Of a DNA stretch of 64,000 nt, positions 41,337 to 49,456 are shown piece after piece. The stretch is from Acinetobacter sp. C26M. Its GTDB lineage: Bacteria > Pseudomonadota > Gammaproteobacteria > Pseudomonadales > Moraxellaceae. Location of the stretch: positions 1,302,001-1,366,000 of the forward strand of contig NZ_CP098478.1 of the NCBI RefSeq assembly GCF_023702675.1, written 5' to 3'. The translations under genes were made by a program, and so were the position numbers. Every line of letters starts with the position of its first letter. Within the stretch, counting starts at the first letter, position 1. Under the pieces are notes generated by a model. It saw nothing but the letters and a program-made list of their open reading frames with translations. It ran no database searches and was not told the DNA's origin.

Positions 41337-42752
41337 CTATTTTGCAGTAAAACTTGAAGTAAAGCTTCTTGCTTCACGACGGGCGGTTGGATCATCTGGC
41401 ATTGGGTAGGGGGCAGCAGCTCGCACTGCAGCTTCTACACTCGCCTTAACGTCAGGGTCACTCGCTGTTACAACGACAGAAAGTACAGCACCACTATCAC
41501 TTAAAGTCACACGAGCACTTGCACGCTGACCTGATGAGCCTGATGGCATGTTCCAAGCACGATAGATTTTTTGTTCGAAATCACGTTTCGCAGTTGAAGC
41601 AACTCGTTTTGCATCCGCCTTTTTCTGTGCGGCTTCCTGCTCAGCTTTTTTAGCAGCTGCAGCTTTGGCATCTGCTTCAGCCTCAGCTTTACGTTTCGCG
41701 TCTGCATCAGCTTTTGCTTTCGCATCGGCCTCAGCTTTACGTTTCGCGTCTGCATCAGCTTTTGCCTTGGCATCAGCATTTGCTTTACGTTTTGCATCTG
41801 CGTCAGCTTTTGCTTTCGCATCGGCCTCAGCTTTACGTTTCGCGTCAGCATCAGCTTTTGCCTTGGCATCAGCATTTGCTTTACGTTTTGCATCTGCGTC
41901 AGCTTTTGCCTTTGCATCGGCCTCGGCTTTGCGTTTTGCATCAGCATTTGCTTTACGTTTTGCATCTGCGTCAGCTTTTGCCTTCGCATCGGCCTCGGCT
42001 TTGCGTTTCGCATCAGCATCAGCTTTTGCCTTCGCATCTGCTTCGGCTTTACGCTTCGAATCCGCGTTGGCTTTTGCTCTCGCATCTGCCTCGGCGCGTG
42101 TCTTTGCATCTGCCTCAGCTTTGCGTTTCGCATCCTGTTGCGCTTGAAGTTTTGCATTTTCGGCAGCTTTTTGCTGTCTTAATTTCGCATCTTGTTCAGC
42201 TTTTTGACGTGCTTTGGCTTCAGCCTCGGCTTTAGCATTTTGTTCAGCTCTACGCTTCGCATCAGCCTCAGTCCTCGCTTTTGCCTCAGCTTGGCGTTTA
42301 GCTTCAGCGTCTGTACGTTGTTTTTGTGCTTGAGCCTCTGCAAGTTTGCGTTGTTCTTCAACTTGTTGAGCTCGAGCAGCTTCATCCGCTTTGCGTTTTT
42401 GCTCAGCAAGCTTGGCTTGTTGTGCTTGTTCAATTTTTTGCTTTTCGGCAGCAAGCTGTTGTGCAGTTGGTGGTGGAGGCGCTACTGGAATATTCTCAGG
42501 GAGCGTTTTATCCACAACTGGGCTTTGCACTTCCTCCGCCTGATGCTCTGCAGAGACTTGTTGTTCGGGATTTTGTAAAGATTGTGGTAAATCTTCTGGC
42601 TTCACCAAAATGGTGGTCAGTTTTTTAGGTTCTTCAGGTGGTTTACTCAAGCCTAAAAACAGTAAGCCAACAATTGCGATCGCATGGACACCGAGTGTGA
42701 AACCCAGCGCAATCGCATTTTGTTTAAAAGGCGGCTCTTGAAATTTTTTCAT
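41337..42752 (-). CDS. tolA: Cell envelope protein TolA
   Basis: TolA spans the periplasm between TolQR and TolB/Pal. The 471 residues have a membrane helix at 13-35 (AIALGFTLGVHAIAIVGLLFL), a Pro/Glu-rich linker, a very long Ala/Lys/Glu helical domain II (about residues 100-370) and a C-terminal domain III (about 380-471) with IYRAWNMP and AAPYPMPDDP. Domain II holds near-perfect 16-residue repeats of the form KRKAEADAKAKADADA / KRKANADAKAKADADA. It is four bases after tolR. Length is set by repeat number and probably varies between strains. Confidence 0.96.
   Translation of the reverse strand: MKKFQEPPFKQNAIALGFTLGVHAIAIVGLLFLGLSKPPEEPKKLTTILVKPEDLPQSLQNPEQQVSAEHQAEEVQSPVVDKTLPENIPVAPPPPTAQQLAAEKQKIEQAQQAKLAEQKRKADEAARAQQVEEQRKLAEAQAQKQRTDAEAKRQAEAKARTEADAKRRAEQNAKAEAEAKARQKAEQDAKLRQQKAAENAKLQAQQDAKRKAEADAKTRAEADARAKANADSKRKAEADAKAKADADAKRKAEADAKAKADADAKRKANADAKRKAEADAKAKADADAKRKANADAKAKADADAKRKAEADAKAKADADAKRKANADAKAKADADAKRKAEADAKAKADADAKRKAEAEADAKAAAAKKAEQEAAQKKADAKRVASTAKRDFEQKIYRAWNMPSGSSGQRASARVTLSDSGAVLSVVVTASDPDVKASVEAAVRAAAPYPMPDDPTARREARSFTSSFTAK
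41690..42070. repeat. 48-bp tandem repeats inside tolA
   Basis: The part of tolA coding the 16-residue units consists of about seven 48-bp copies, alternating between two versions (E-type AEADA and N-type ANADA units), so a 96-bp higher-order period can be seen at 41701-41892. One copy is cut to 24 bp near 41940. Copies differ mostly at third codon positions. Confidence 0.85.
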
Positions 42753-42755
42753 AGC

Positions 42756-43208
42756 TTATTTTAACGGCTCTGTCAGTAAGCCAACTTGAGTCAGGCCAGC
42801 TTCTTGTAGACTCGCCATGAGTGAAACGACTTCACCGTAAGGACGAGATTTATCACCATTTACTAGAACAGTCAGTTGTTTATTTTCTTGCTCAGCTTGC
42901 GTTTGAGCTTCGCTTAAAAGAGTTTCAAGCTGTGCAAGTGATAGCGGTTCACTACCTTTGTGTTCTTGATATTGCAAAAAGATATTACCATCTTTACCAA
43001 TGGTGACCATCGCTGGCATATCTTTTGATTCAATAGGATGATTATTGGCCTGAGGTAAATCAACTTTGATACCACTGGTAATCATAGGTGCAGTGACCAT
43101 AAAAATGACCAAAAGTACCAACATCACATCGATATAAGGAACGACGTTCATATCGCTTTTCAGTGGTTTTTTAATCCGCTCAAAACGTCCAGATCGTTGA
43201 ATCGCCAT
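42756..43208 (-). CDS. tolR: Tol-Pal system protein TolR
   Basis: TolR forms with TolQ the proton-driven motor that energises TolA. It is an ExbD-like protein of 150 residues: a short cytoplasmic start, a single membrane helix at about 22-44 (VVPYIDVMLVLLVIFMVTAPMI) with the essential aspartate in YIDVMLVLL, and a periplasmic domain. Its start overlaps the tolQ stop by one base (TAATG), and tolA follows four bases after, giving tightly coupled translation. Confidence 0.96.
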   Translation of the reverse strand: MAIQRSGRFERIKKPLKSDMNVVPYIDVMLVLLVIFMVTAPMITSGIKVDLPQANNHPIESKDMPAMVTIGKDGNIFLQYQEHKGSEPLSLAQLETLLSEAQTQAEQENKQLTVLVNGDKSRPYGEVVSLMASLQEAGLTQVGLLTEPLK

Positions 43209-43906
43209 TATGCATCATCCTGTGTCGTTCCAATCGCTTGACGCTGTAAAAGGGCAACCATTTCTTCTGCAAATAAAGCACGGTCTGAATAGGTTGATTC
43301 ACCTTTAGCCGTAAAGTGGTTAAATGCAAGTACAGCAGGAATTGCGGCAAACAAACCAATTGCGGTTGCAATCAGAGCTTCTGCAATACCAGGTGCAACG
43401 GTAGCTAAGGTGACTTGATCAACTGCTGCAAGGCCAATAAAAGCATTCATGATGCCCCAAACTGTACCAAATAAACCGATATAAGGCGCAACTGAACCAA
43501 TGCTGGCAAGAGCTCCCAAGCCGACTTCTAAACCACCTTGATCACGACTTAAACCTACACGAAGGATACGCTCTGTCCCTTCGATGGTTTGATTGGCGTC
43601 TGCTTTGCGCTTTTGCAGCTTGAAGAACTCGCCCAGACCTTGGTAGAAAATATCTTCTAAACCGCGACGTTTAGAGTTGAGTTGAGCATTATTGTAAAGC
43701 GTATTTAATTCGGCACCTGACCAGAACATTTTTTGAAAATGCTCATCCTCTTGTCCAGATTTTTTAAAGCCCATATATAATTTGGCAATCAAATACCAGC
43801 TATAAATTGAAGAGAGTAGAAGGATCAGCATGACCAGTTGTACAACAGGACTTGCTTGTAAAATTAGGTCAGAAATATGCAGGGAAGATTCTAAGTTAGT
43901 TGCCAT
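43208..43906 (-). CDS. tolQ: Tol-Pal system protein TolQ
   Basis: TolQ is the MotA/ExbB-type subunit of the TolQR motor. The 232-residue protein has three membrane helices: one near residues 18-40 (ASPVVQLVMLILLLSSIYSWYLI), and two in the C-terminal half (LGALASIGSVAPYIGLFGTVWGIMNAF and GIAEALIATAIGLFAAIPAVLAFNHF), with the conserved polar Thr residues in the last two that line the proton path. It lies 24 bases after ybgC. Confidence 0.97.
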   Translation of the reverse strand: MATNLESSLHISDLILQASPVVQLVMLILLLSSIYSWYLIAKLYMGFKKSGQEDEHFQKMFWSGAELNTLYNNAQLNSKRRGLEDIFYQGLGEFFKLQKRKADANQTIEGTERILRVGLSRDQGGLEVGLGALASIGSVAPYIGLFGTVWGIMNAFIGLAAVDQVTLATVAPGIAEALIATAIGLFAAIPAVLAFNHFTAKGESTYSDRALFAEEMVALLQRQAIGTTQDDA

Positions 43907-43930
43907 AAGTTGCTGTGCCGAAAGTTTATT

Positions 43931-44338
43931 TTAGTCCTGTGCTAATTCTTTTTGAATCAGATCACGAATTTCATCAGGAAGTCTACGTGGCATTAACTCT
44001 TTGTTTAAACATGCCAACACAACCTCACCTGAAGCCAGCAAGATTTCACCACGATAAATATTTTGTTGCAACACAAAAGATGCGGCTTTACACGAAATAA
44101 CACGTGCTGTAACGGTAATTAAATCATCCATTAATATTGGGCGTACATATTTCACTTGAATTTGATGTACCACGAAGTTGTAATCTTTCTGGTGCCAGTA
44201 GTGGTCTACACCTGCTGCACGTAACCATTCGGTACGAGCACGCTCCATAAAACGGATATGATTGGCATGGTAAACGATACCGCCTGCATCTGTATCTTCA
44301 ATATAAACGCGAATGTTGAACTCAAAATGATTTGCCAT
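43931..44338 (-). CDS. ybgC: Tol-Pal-associated acyl-CoA thioesterase YbgC
   Basis: A hot-dog-fold thioesterase of 135 residues that heads the tol-pal operon, as in most gammaproteobacteria. The catalytic aspartate stands in EDTDAGGIVYHANHI, the family signature, followed by FMERARTEWLR. It hydrolyses short-chain or acyl-ACP-linked thioesters in vitro in relatives, and has been tied to phospholipid metabolism; its link to Tol function remains loose. The promoter of the tol operon should lie in the 130 bases upstream. Confidence 0.94.
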   Translation of the reverse strand: MANHFEFNIRVYIEDTDAGGIVYHANHIRFMERARTEWLRAAGVDHYWHQKDYNFVVHQIQVKYVRPILMDDLITVTARVISCKAASFVLQQNIYRGEILLASGEVVLACLNKELMPRRLPDEIRDLIQKELAQD

Positions 44339-44434
44339 GTCTATTACCTATTTTTGCGTACTGTCAGCAATCAGGAATGATATTGCCTCAAAAGAGTTAA
44401 GGAAATAGTAATAAATAACATATTGTTGACCTAG

Positions 44435-44469
44435 ATAAAAAAGAGGCCCTTAGATAGGGCCTGTTTTTT
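44435..44469 (-). terminator. Terminator after the lipoprotein gene
   Basis: AGGCCC (44444-44449) pairs with GGGCCT (44457-44462); on the minus strand the stem is followed by CTTTTTTA. The other flank also has a T run on the plus strand. Confidence 0.8.
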
Positions 44470-45376
44470 AATAGTTTAGTTCTTCCCAAGCGACGACTTT
44501 AGGGAAGCCTGTGACGGTAACGCCATTAGCATAGGCGCGCATTAACGCTTTATAGTCAGTAGTTCTGGTGATATTAATTGAATTTTTATTGTTGTTGGTG
44601 TCTTCAATAAAAATTTCTGCAAAGTTTGGATAAAAAGCCAAAGCATCTTCGACACTTCCAAATTTGATTTGATTGTCAAAATTCACAGAGAATTCTTTAT
44701 TATTGTTTATCCCAACTAGACGTCCTTTGGTAATTGATCCAGTAGACCATGGTTCAAAACTATAGTTCGTGAGTTTGTAGGTTTCTATATGTTTTTTATC
44801 GGACCAGGTGAAATCCATTTGGCTGATATCATATTTAAATGGATAAATATTAGGGTCATATGCTTGGCTGCTTTTGCTACCATTATAGGTGGTTGTTTCA
44901 TTATCTACTTCTACTTTAAATTGGTTCAGTGTCGTATCAATTTTAAAGTTATTCTGGAACCAATATCCTCGTGTGCTAATGGTTCCGGATATAAGAAGTG
45001 GCTTCTCTAAAATTAGATGAGCTTTATTGTCTTCGATAACTTGTAGATAGCAATTGTTTAATGTAACGCTATGATTATTTCTGGATATAGTTCCATCTTT
45101 ATTTTGACAAGAAGCTTTATAACTTGTGCTTTGTTCATTTTGGACTAAATAAAAGATGGATTCAGCAAGCGTAATCGTATCAATGAGTTGATTTTCATTA
45201 ATGCTTGATAAATTGATAATTGGTGCATAAATCAATTCAAGATTTTCTGGTTTGCTATAATCTAGTTTTTCTTTGCCTTGAAATGAATTGCCGTTATTTG
45301 CATTATCACCTCCACCCCCGCAGGCTGTTAAAAATAAGCTACTCAAAAATACGGAAGTTAAAGTTTTATTTTTCAT
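44468..45376 (-). CDS. Lipoprotein of unknown function
   Basis: From the ATG at 45376 (AGGG five bases upstream) the product is 302 residues with a lipoprotein signal peptide: KNK start, hydrophobic core and lipobox LTAC, then GGGGDNANNGN, a flexible Gly/Asn linker. The mature part has many short beta-strand-like segments rich in Asn, Thr, Tyr and Ser, and two Cys pairs (for example ASCQNKDG and LNNCYLQV) that could form a disulfide. I do not recognise the family. The frame is open 13 codons further up, but that part would spoil the signal peptide. Alone between tol-pal and ruvB. Confidence 0.8.
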   Translation of the reverse strand: MKNKTLTSVFLSSLFLTACGGGGDNANNGNSFQGKEKLDYSKPENLELIYAPIINLSSINENQLIDTITLAESIFYLVQNEQSTSYKASCQNKDGTISRNNHSVTLNNCYLQVIEDNKAHLILEKPLLISGTISTRGYWFQNNFKIDTTLNQFKVEVDNETTTYNGSKSSQAYDPNIYPFKYDISQMDFTWSDKKHIETYKLTNYSFEPWSTGSITKGRLVGINNNKEFSVNFDNQIKFGSVEDALAFYPNFAEIFIEDTNNNKNSINITRTTDYKALMRAYANGVTVTGFPKVVAWEELNY

Positions 45377-45464
45377 TGTTACCCTAAACATAATGAGACG
45401 ATTAAAATCAGGCATATCCTATTCTAATCGCCTCATTATAAGAAGCATTAAGTTGAAAATATTT

Positions 45465-46463
45465 TTATGATTCAGGCGGTGTCATACCAAACTGTAAATA
45501 CGCCATATTGGTTGCAATTCGGCCACGTGCTGTACGCATCACATAACCTTGCTGAATCAAATACGGTTCAATCACATCTTCAAGTGTTCCACTATCTTCA
45601 GCCATTGCAGCAGCCAAAGCTTCAACACCTGTTGGTCGCCCTTCAAAGCGTTCCAGCAACATACTGAGATAACGACGATCGAGCGTATCTAAACCTGCTT
45701 TATCCACGTTAAGCATGTCCAAAGCACGTTGTGCCATGTCTTGAGTCACTTCGCCCGTGCCTTTGACTTGGGCATAGTCACGAACACGACGTAATAAGCG
45801 GTTGGCAATACGTGGTGTGCCGCGAGCACGACGGGCGATTTCAGTCGAACCTTCTTTGGTAATCGGAACATCCATTAAATTGGCAGAACGTGTCACGATA
45901 TGGGTCAAATCTTCAACTGAATAAAACTCTAAGCGCTGCACAATCCCAAAACGATCACGTAAAGGAGAGGTGAGTAAGCCAGCTCTTGTTGTTGCAGCAA
46001 CTAAAGTAAAGGGTGGCAAATCGAGCTTAATTGAACGAGCCGCAGGACCTTCACCAATCATAATATCTAATTGGTAATCTTCCATTGCAGGATAAAGAAT
46101 TTCTTCAATCACGGGTGAAAGACGGTGAATTTCGTCAATAAACAGAACATCACCTTCTTCTAAATTGGTCAGCATGGCAGCCAAATCGCCAGCACGTTCC
46201 AATACAGGACCAGAAGTAGACTTTAAATTACCACCCATTTCTCTTGCGATAATATTGGCAAGGGTTGTTTTACCTAAACCTGGTGGACCAAAAATCAAGG
46301 TATGATCAAGTGCTTCACCGCGGCCACGCGCTGCACCAATGAAGATTTCCATTTGCTCGCGTACGACAGGTTGACCAATATAGTCCACCAATGAGGTAGG
46401 ACGAATCGCACGATCAAATTGATCTTCAGGTTTTTCTGTTCCGCTTATAAGACGATCTTGCAT
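45465..46463 (-). CDS. ruvB: Holliday junction helicase motor RuvB
   Basis: RuvB is the AAA+ motor that, loaded by RuvA, drives branch migration of Holliday junctions. The 332 residues show [13 protein letters not shown], Walker [12 protein letters not shown], Walker [10 protein letters not shown], sensor 1 VAATTRAG, the arginine finger region LRDRFG, and the C-terminal winged-helix part. It is seven bases after ruvA. Confidence 0.98.
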   Translation of the reverse strand: MQDRLISGTEKPEDQFDRAIRPTSLVDYIGQPVVREQMEIFIGAARGRGEALDHTLIFGPPGLGKTTLANIIAREMGGNLKSTSGPVLERAGDLAAMLTNLEEGDVLFIDEIHRLSPVIEEILYPAMEDYQLDIMIGEGPAARSIKLDLPPFTLVAATTRAGLLTSPLRDRFGIVQRLEFYSVEDLTHIVTRSANLMDVPITKEGSTEIARRARGTPRIANRLLRRVRDYAQVKGTGEVTQDMAQRALDMLNVDKAGLDTLDRRYLSMLLERFEGRPTGVEALAAAMAEDSGTLEDVIEPYLIQQGYVMRTARGRIATNMAYLQFGMTPPES

Positions 46464-46470
46464 ATATCTA

Positions 46471-47076
46471 TTACTTCATCATTGATTTAAGCGCAGCACG
46501 AATAATGTCAGCAGATTCAGTATAGTCTGCTTTAACTGCCGCCACGGCTTTTTGTGCTTCTGCTGGTTTATAACCAAGAGATTGTAATGCGGCTTCTGCT
46601 TCTGCAACAGGTGAATTTGACATAAATTGGATTTGCGTTGCTGCTGTAGTGCTTATACTGCCAGTTGATTGTGCTAAGGCTTTGAAACGATCTCGTAATT
46701 CAATCATTAAACGTTCAGCAGTTTTCTTGCCCACACCTGGAACTTTAATCAGGGTATTAATATCATCATGTTCAATGGTATGAATCAGCAATTCAATACT
46801 TAAGGTAGACAGGATACCTAAAGCCATTTTAGGGCCTACACCATTTACTTTAAGTAAAGTACGGAAAATAGTTTTTTCTTGAGCATCGCTAAAGCCATAA
46901 AGTTGTTGAGCATCTTCACGAACGACTAAGTGGGTCCATAAAGTAACTTTCTGTCCTTTTTGTAATTGGCAAAATGTCGAAAGTGGTGTGTCTATTTCAT
47001 AACCCACACCATTCACATTGAGTAATACGGTTGGGGCTTCTAGGGCAAACACTTCGCCAATTAAACATCCGATCAT
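46471..47076 (-). CDS. ruvA: Holliday junction DNA-binding protein RuvA
   Basis: RuvA binds the four-way junction and recruits RuvB. The 201-residue protein starts MIGCLIGEV with the OB-fold domain I, has two helix-hairpin-helix motifs ([16 protein letters not shown] and [19 protein letters not shown]), and a C-terminal UBA-like domain ([21 protein letters not shown]) that contacts RuvB. ruvC is not adjacent, as in many non-enteric gammaproteobacteria. Confidence 0.97.
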   Translation of the reverse strand: MIGCLIGEVFALEAPTVLLNVNGVGYEIDTPLSTFCQLQKGQKVTLWTHLVVREDAQQLYGFSDAQEKTIFRTLLKVNGVGPKMALGILSTLSIELLIHTIEHDDINTLIKVPGVGKKTAERLMIELRDRFKALAQSTGSISTTAATQIQFMSNSPVAEAEAALQSLGYKPAEAQKAVAAVKADYTESADIIRAALKSMMK

Positions 47077-47144
47077 GAGTTAAATTTCACTATTTTAAAA
47101 AATTTAGTTTGAGCTTGAAAAAAGTCTTGGTCTAATTTCAACTG

Positions 47145-48485
47145 TTAAAAGAATCCAATTTTATTGCCTTGCAGCTCTTGCGCCAAGCTATAGGCTTGGT
47201 GGTCAGAAAACTTACTAATAATATCCAAGACTTGCATAATATTATTATAGTGGTTGTTTTGCAGATTTACCCCTGAATGTTGCAAAATCGACATTAAACG
47301 CTGTTCTTTAAAGCTTAATGTCTTATGCGGCATGGTTAAAGGGATAAAAGCATCTAATATAGTTTGCAAACTTTGATGCGCAATAATCTCTAAACCTGAT
47401 TTTTGTGGATGCTCAAAAATACGGTCTCTGGCCAGATTTTTCGCCGTTTGAATGCCAGCTTCAATATCGGGTGAGCAATATTGCAATAGGCTGCCTTTGA
47501 GCTGACCAGTTAAAATTTCATACTGATGTTTGGCAAACGCCGTGGTCACTTCATCGACTAAACGCTTCATTACACGGCCACGTAGGGCAGCTATTTTTTG
47601 TTGCCATGTGGTATGCGATAAATGTAATTCTTCTGGATAGCCGTAATCCGCGATTAGATTCAGAAAGATCGGCTCAACTTCGGCATAGTTCAGCATATTA
47701 AGAATAATGCCATCTTCTAAATCAATTAGCGCATAGCAAATATCATCTGCTGCTTCCAATAAATAGGTCAGTGGGTGGCGACAATAGTGATAGTCACCGA
47801 GCTGAATAAGACCGAGTTGTTCTGCTAACTGTTTTAAAATTTCTTTTTCAGATTGATAACAACCAAACTTTGCCCGTTGATGGGATGGCATATCGCCTTG
47901 TTCTTCGATGGTTTTGGATAACCATGGATATTTTAAATAAGCACCGAGTGTTGCACAGGTAAGACGCATGCCACCATCATCGGGATGGTAATCAATACGG
48001 CTGAGTAGGCGAAGTCCTTGCGCATTGCCTTCAAACTGGCGCACATCGGCAGCTTCTTCTGGTGTGAGTTTAGTCAAGAAATCACGATGCGATGCATCAT
48101 CAAACCATTCTCGAATCGCATATTCGCCAGCATGACCAAATGGGGGATTCCCAATATCATGCGCCAGACAGGCGGCTTGGATAATCGCACCGACATCTGC
48201 TGGGGAAATCCACATTGGTAATTCATCTTTGATTTTTTCTGCGGCTAACATGCCGAGCGAACGCCCAATACAAGAGACTTCAAGCGAGTGGGTTAAGCGA
48301 GTATGAATGCCATCATGTTGAGTCAGTGGGTGAACCTGTGTTTTTCTATTTAATTGACGGAAGCTTTGAGAAAATATAATTCTGTCATAATCTTTGTGGA
48401 ATGGGCTTCGAGCCAATTCAGTACTGCTTTTTTTACTACCTAAACGAATTGCAGATAGCAATTCTACCCAACGCATTTGTTCCAT
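47145..48485 (-). CDS. dgt: dGTP triphosphohydrolase-like protein
   Basis: An HD-domain nucleotide triphosphohydrolase of 446 residues that releases triphosphate from dGTP or other dNTPs and helps control dNTP pools. The metal site reads RLTHSLEV (His), then the HD pair in CLAHDIGNPPFGHAGE, and a later Asp in LLEAADDICYALIDLEDG. The start MEQMRWVEL may also be at the fourth codon. It lies upstream of ruvAB on the same strand, 68 bases from ruvA, so cotranscription is likely but unproven. Confidence 0.92.
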   Translation of the reverse strand: MEQMRWVELLSAIRLGSKKSSTELARSPFHKDYDRIIFSQSFRQLNRKTQVHPLTQHDGIHTRLTHSLEVSCIGRSLGMLAAEKIKDELPMWISPADVGAIIQAACLAHDIGNPPFGHAGEYAIREWFDDASHRDFLTKLTPEEAADVRQFEGNAQGLRLLSRIDYHPDDGGMRLTCATLGAYLKYPWLSKTIEEQGDMPSHQRAKFGCYQSEKEILKQLAEQLGLIQLGDYHYCRHPLTYLLEAADDICYALIDLEDGIILNMLNYAEVEPIFLNLIADYGYPEELHLSHTTWQQKIAALRGRVMKRLVDEVTTAFAKHQYEILTGQLKGSLLQYCSPDIEAGIQTAKNLARDRIFEHPQKSGLEIIAHQSLQTILDAFIPLTMPHKTLSFKEQRLMSILQHSGVNLQNNHYNNIMQVLDIISKFSDHQAYSLAQELQGNKIGFF

Positions 48486-48696
48486 TCATCATTATTCACT
48501 ATGAGTTCAGGATCATCATGCCAAAAAAAAGATTAAAGCACTAGAGTAGGGCGACATAAGTTGTCTTAATTCATTTAGCCACTTAATTTCAAAAGCGTTG
48601 ATTTGTCTTTTTTGACCATTACAAAAGGTTAAAGGGCGATATAGCTATTAATATACACATGTTATTTTATGCGCTATTTCATCACGCGATACTAAA

Positions 48697-49206
48697 ATGA
48701 AAAATTCAATTAATTACTTAAATGACAAGATAAAAAACTATACTCAGACTCAATCCAACACGGTATTGATTGCCTATCATGCATTAAAAAAAATACCAGG
48801 GGGATTAACTGTACTTTCAAGAGTCATTAGTCGAGTCGCACCATACTTTCGGACAGTTGATCCTGTTATTACAAAGCTAGAGGTAGGTTTATGCCAAGCA
48901 TCTATGGCTAAGTGTAGAGCAGTTGAAAATCACATCGGAACAGTACATGTGATTGCAATCTGTAATGGTTTGGAATTTGTGATGGGCGTTGCTGTAGAGG
49001 CGTCAATTCCATCCCATCTTCGATGGTTGCCCAAAGGGATGCATGTTGATTATGTCTCTAAAGCAAATTCTGATATTCAATTGATCGCAAAGATTAACGA
49101 CGATTGGAATGTGGGTGATATGCAGGTAGAAGTCATCGCTAAACGAAATGATGGACAGCCCGTTGTAAAAGGTTACATCACGCTTTGGGTAACTGAAAAA
49201 AAATAA
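48697..49206 (+). CDS. DUF4442 hot-dog-fold protein
   Basis: A 169-residue soluble protein of the DUF4442 family, which shares the hot-dog fold of acyl-CoA thioesterases. The visible blocks are RVAPYFRTVDPVITKLEVG near residue 45, NHIGTVHVIAICNGLEF with the central helix region, PKGMHVDYVSKANSDIQL and a final VVKGYITLWVTEKK strand. A thioesterase-type role is inferred from fold only. The start ATG lacks an obvious ribosome site. It is divergent from dgt and stands alone before purL. Confidence 0.85.
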   Translation: MKNSINYLNDKIKNYTQTQSNTVLIAYHALKKIPGGLTVLSRVISRVAPYFRTVDPVITKLEVGLCQASMAKCRAVENHIGTVHVIAICNGLEFVMGVAVEASIPSHLRWLPKGMHVDYVSKANSDIQLIAKINDDWNVGDMQVEVIAKRNDGQPVVKGYITLWVTEKK

Positions 49207-49456
49207 TCAAGTCTCGAAAACATAGAGAAAAGGAAGCTAAATTGAACATATGGCTTATTTATATTAATTAAATGAATTGTTACGAATAAAGTAAAATGGA
49301 TAAAGCTACAAGAAATTAAGCCATTTGCTGTAGAAAACTCTGATTTTTAAGATGGATATAGCTAGCTGAAATGAGCCTTTCACAGTAGAATATGCGCTCT
49401 TTCATAAGTCACATTGTGGTAGGTTCGTTAGACCCACCCGTGGAGCCAAAGTCAAC

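Noticed and set aside
41690..42070. Regular repeats that could look like a CRISPR array
   Set aside because: The repeat is contiguous and coding (48 bp, no unique spacers), in frame within tolA.
41665..42147. Long open frames opposite tolA, coding Ala/Ser/Phe repeats
   Set aside because: They are mirror images of the repetitive tolA codons; repeats without stop codons on one strand make long frames on the others.
48486..48696. Possible small gene or RNA between dgt and the DUF4442 gene
   Set aside because: No frame with a ribosome site and no stable hairpin with a T run; probably just divergent promoters.
49207..49456. Possible purine riboswitch or regulatory leader before purL
   Set aside because: I looked for a three-way junction or terminator/antiterminator pair and found only weak pairing; no T run after a stem.
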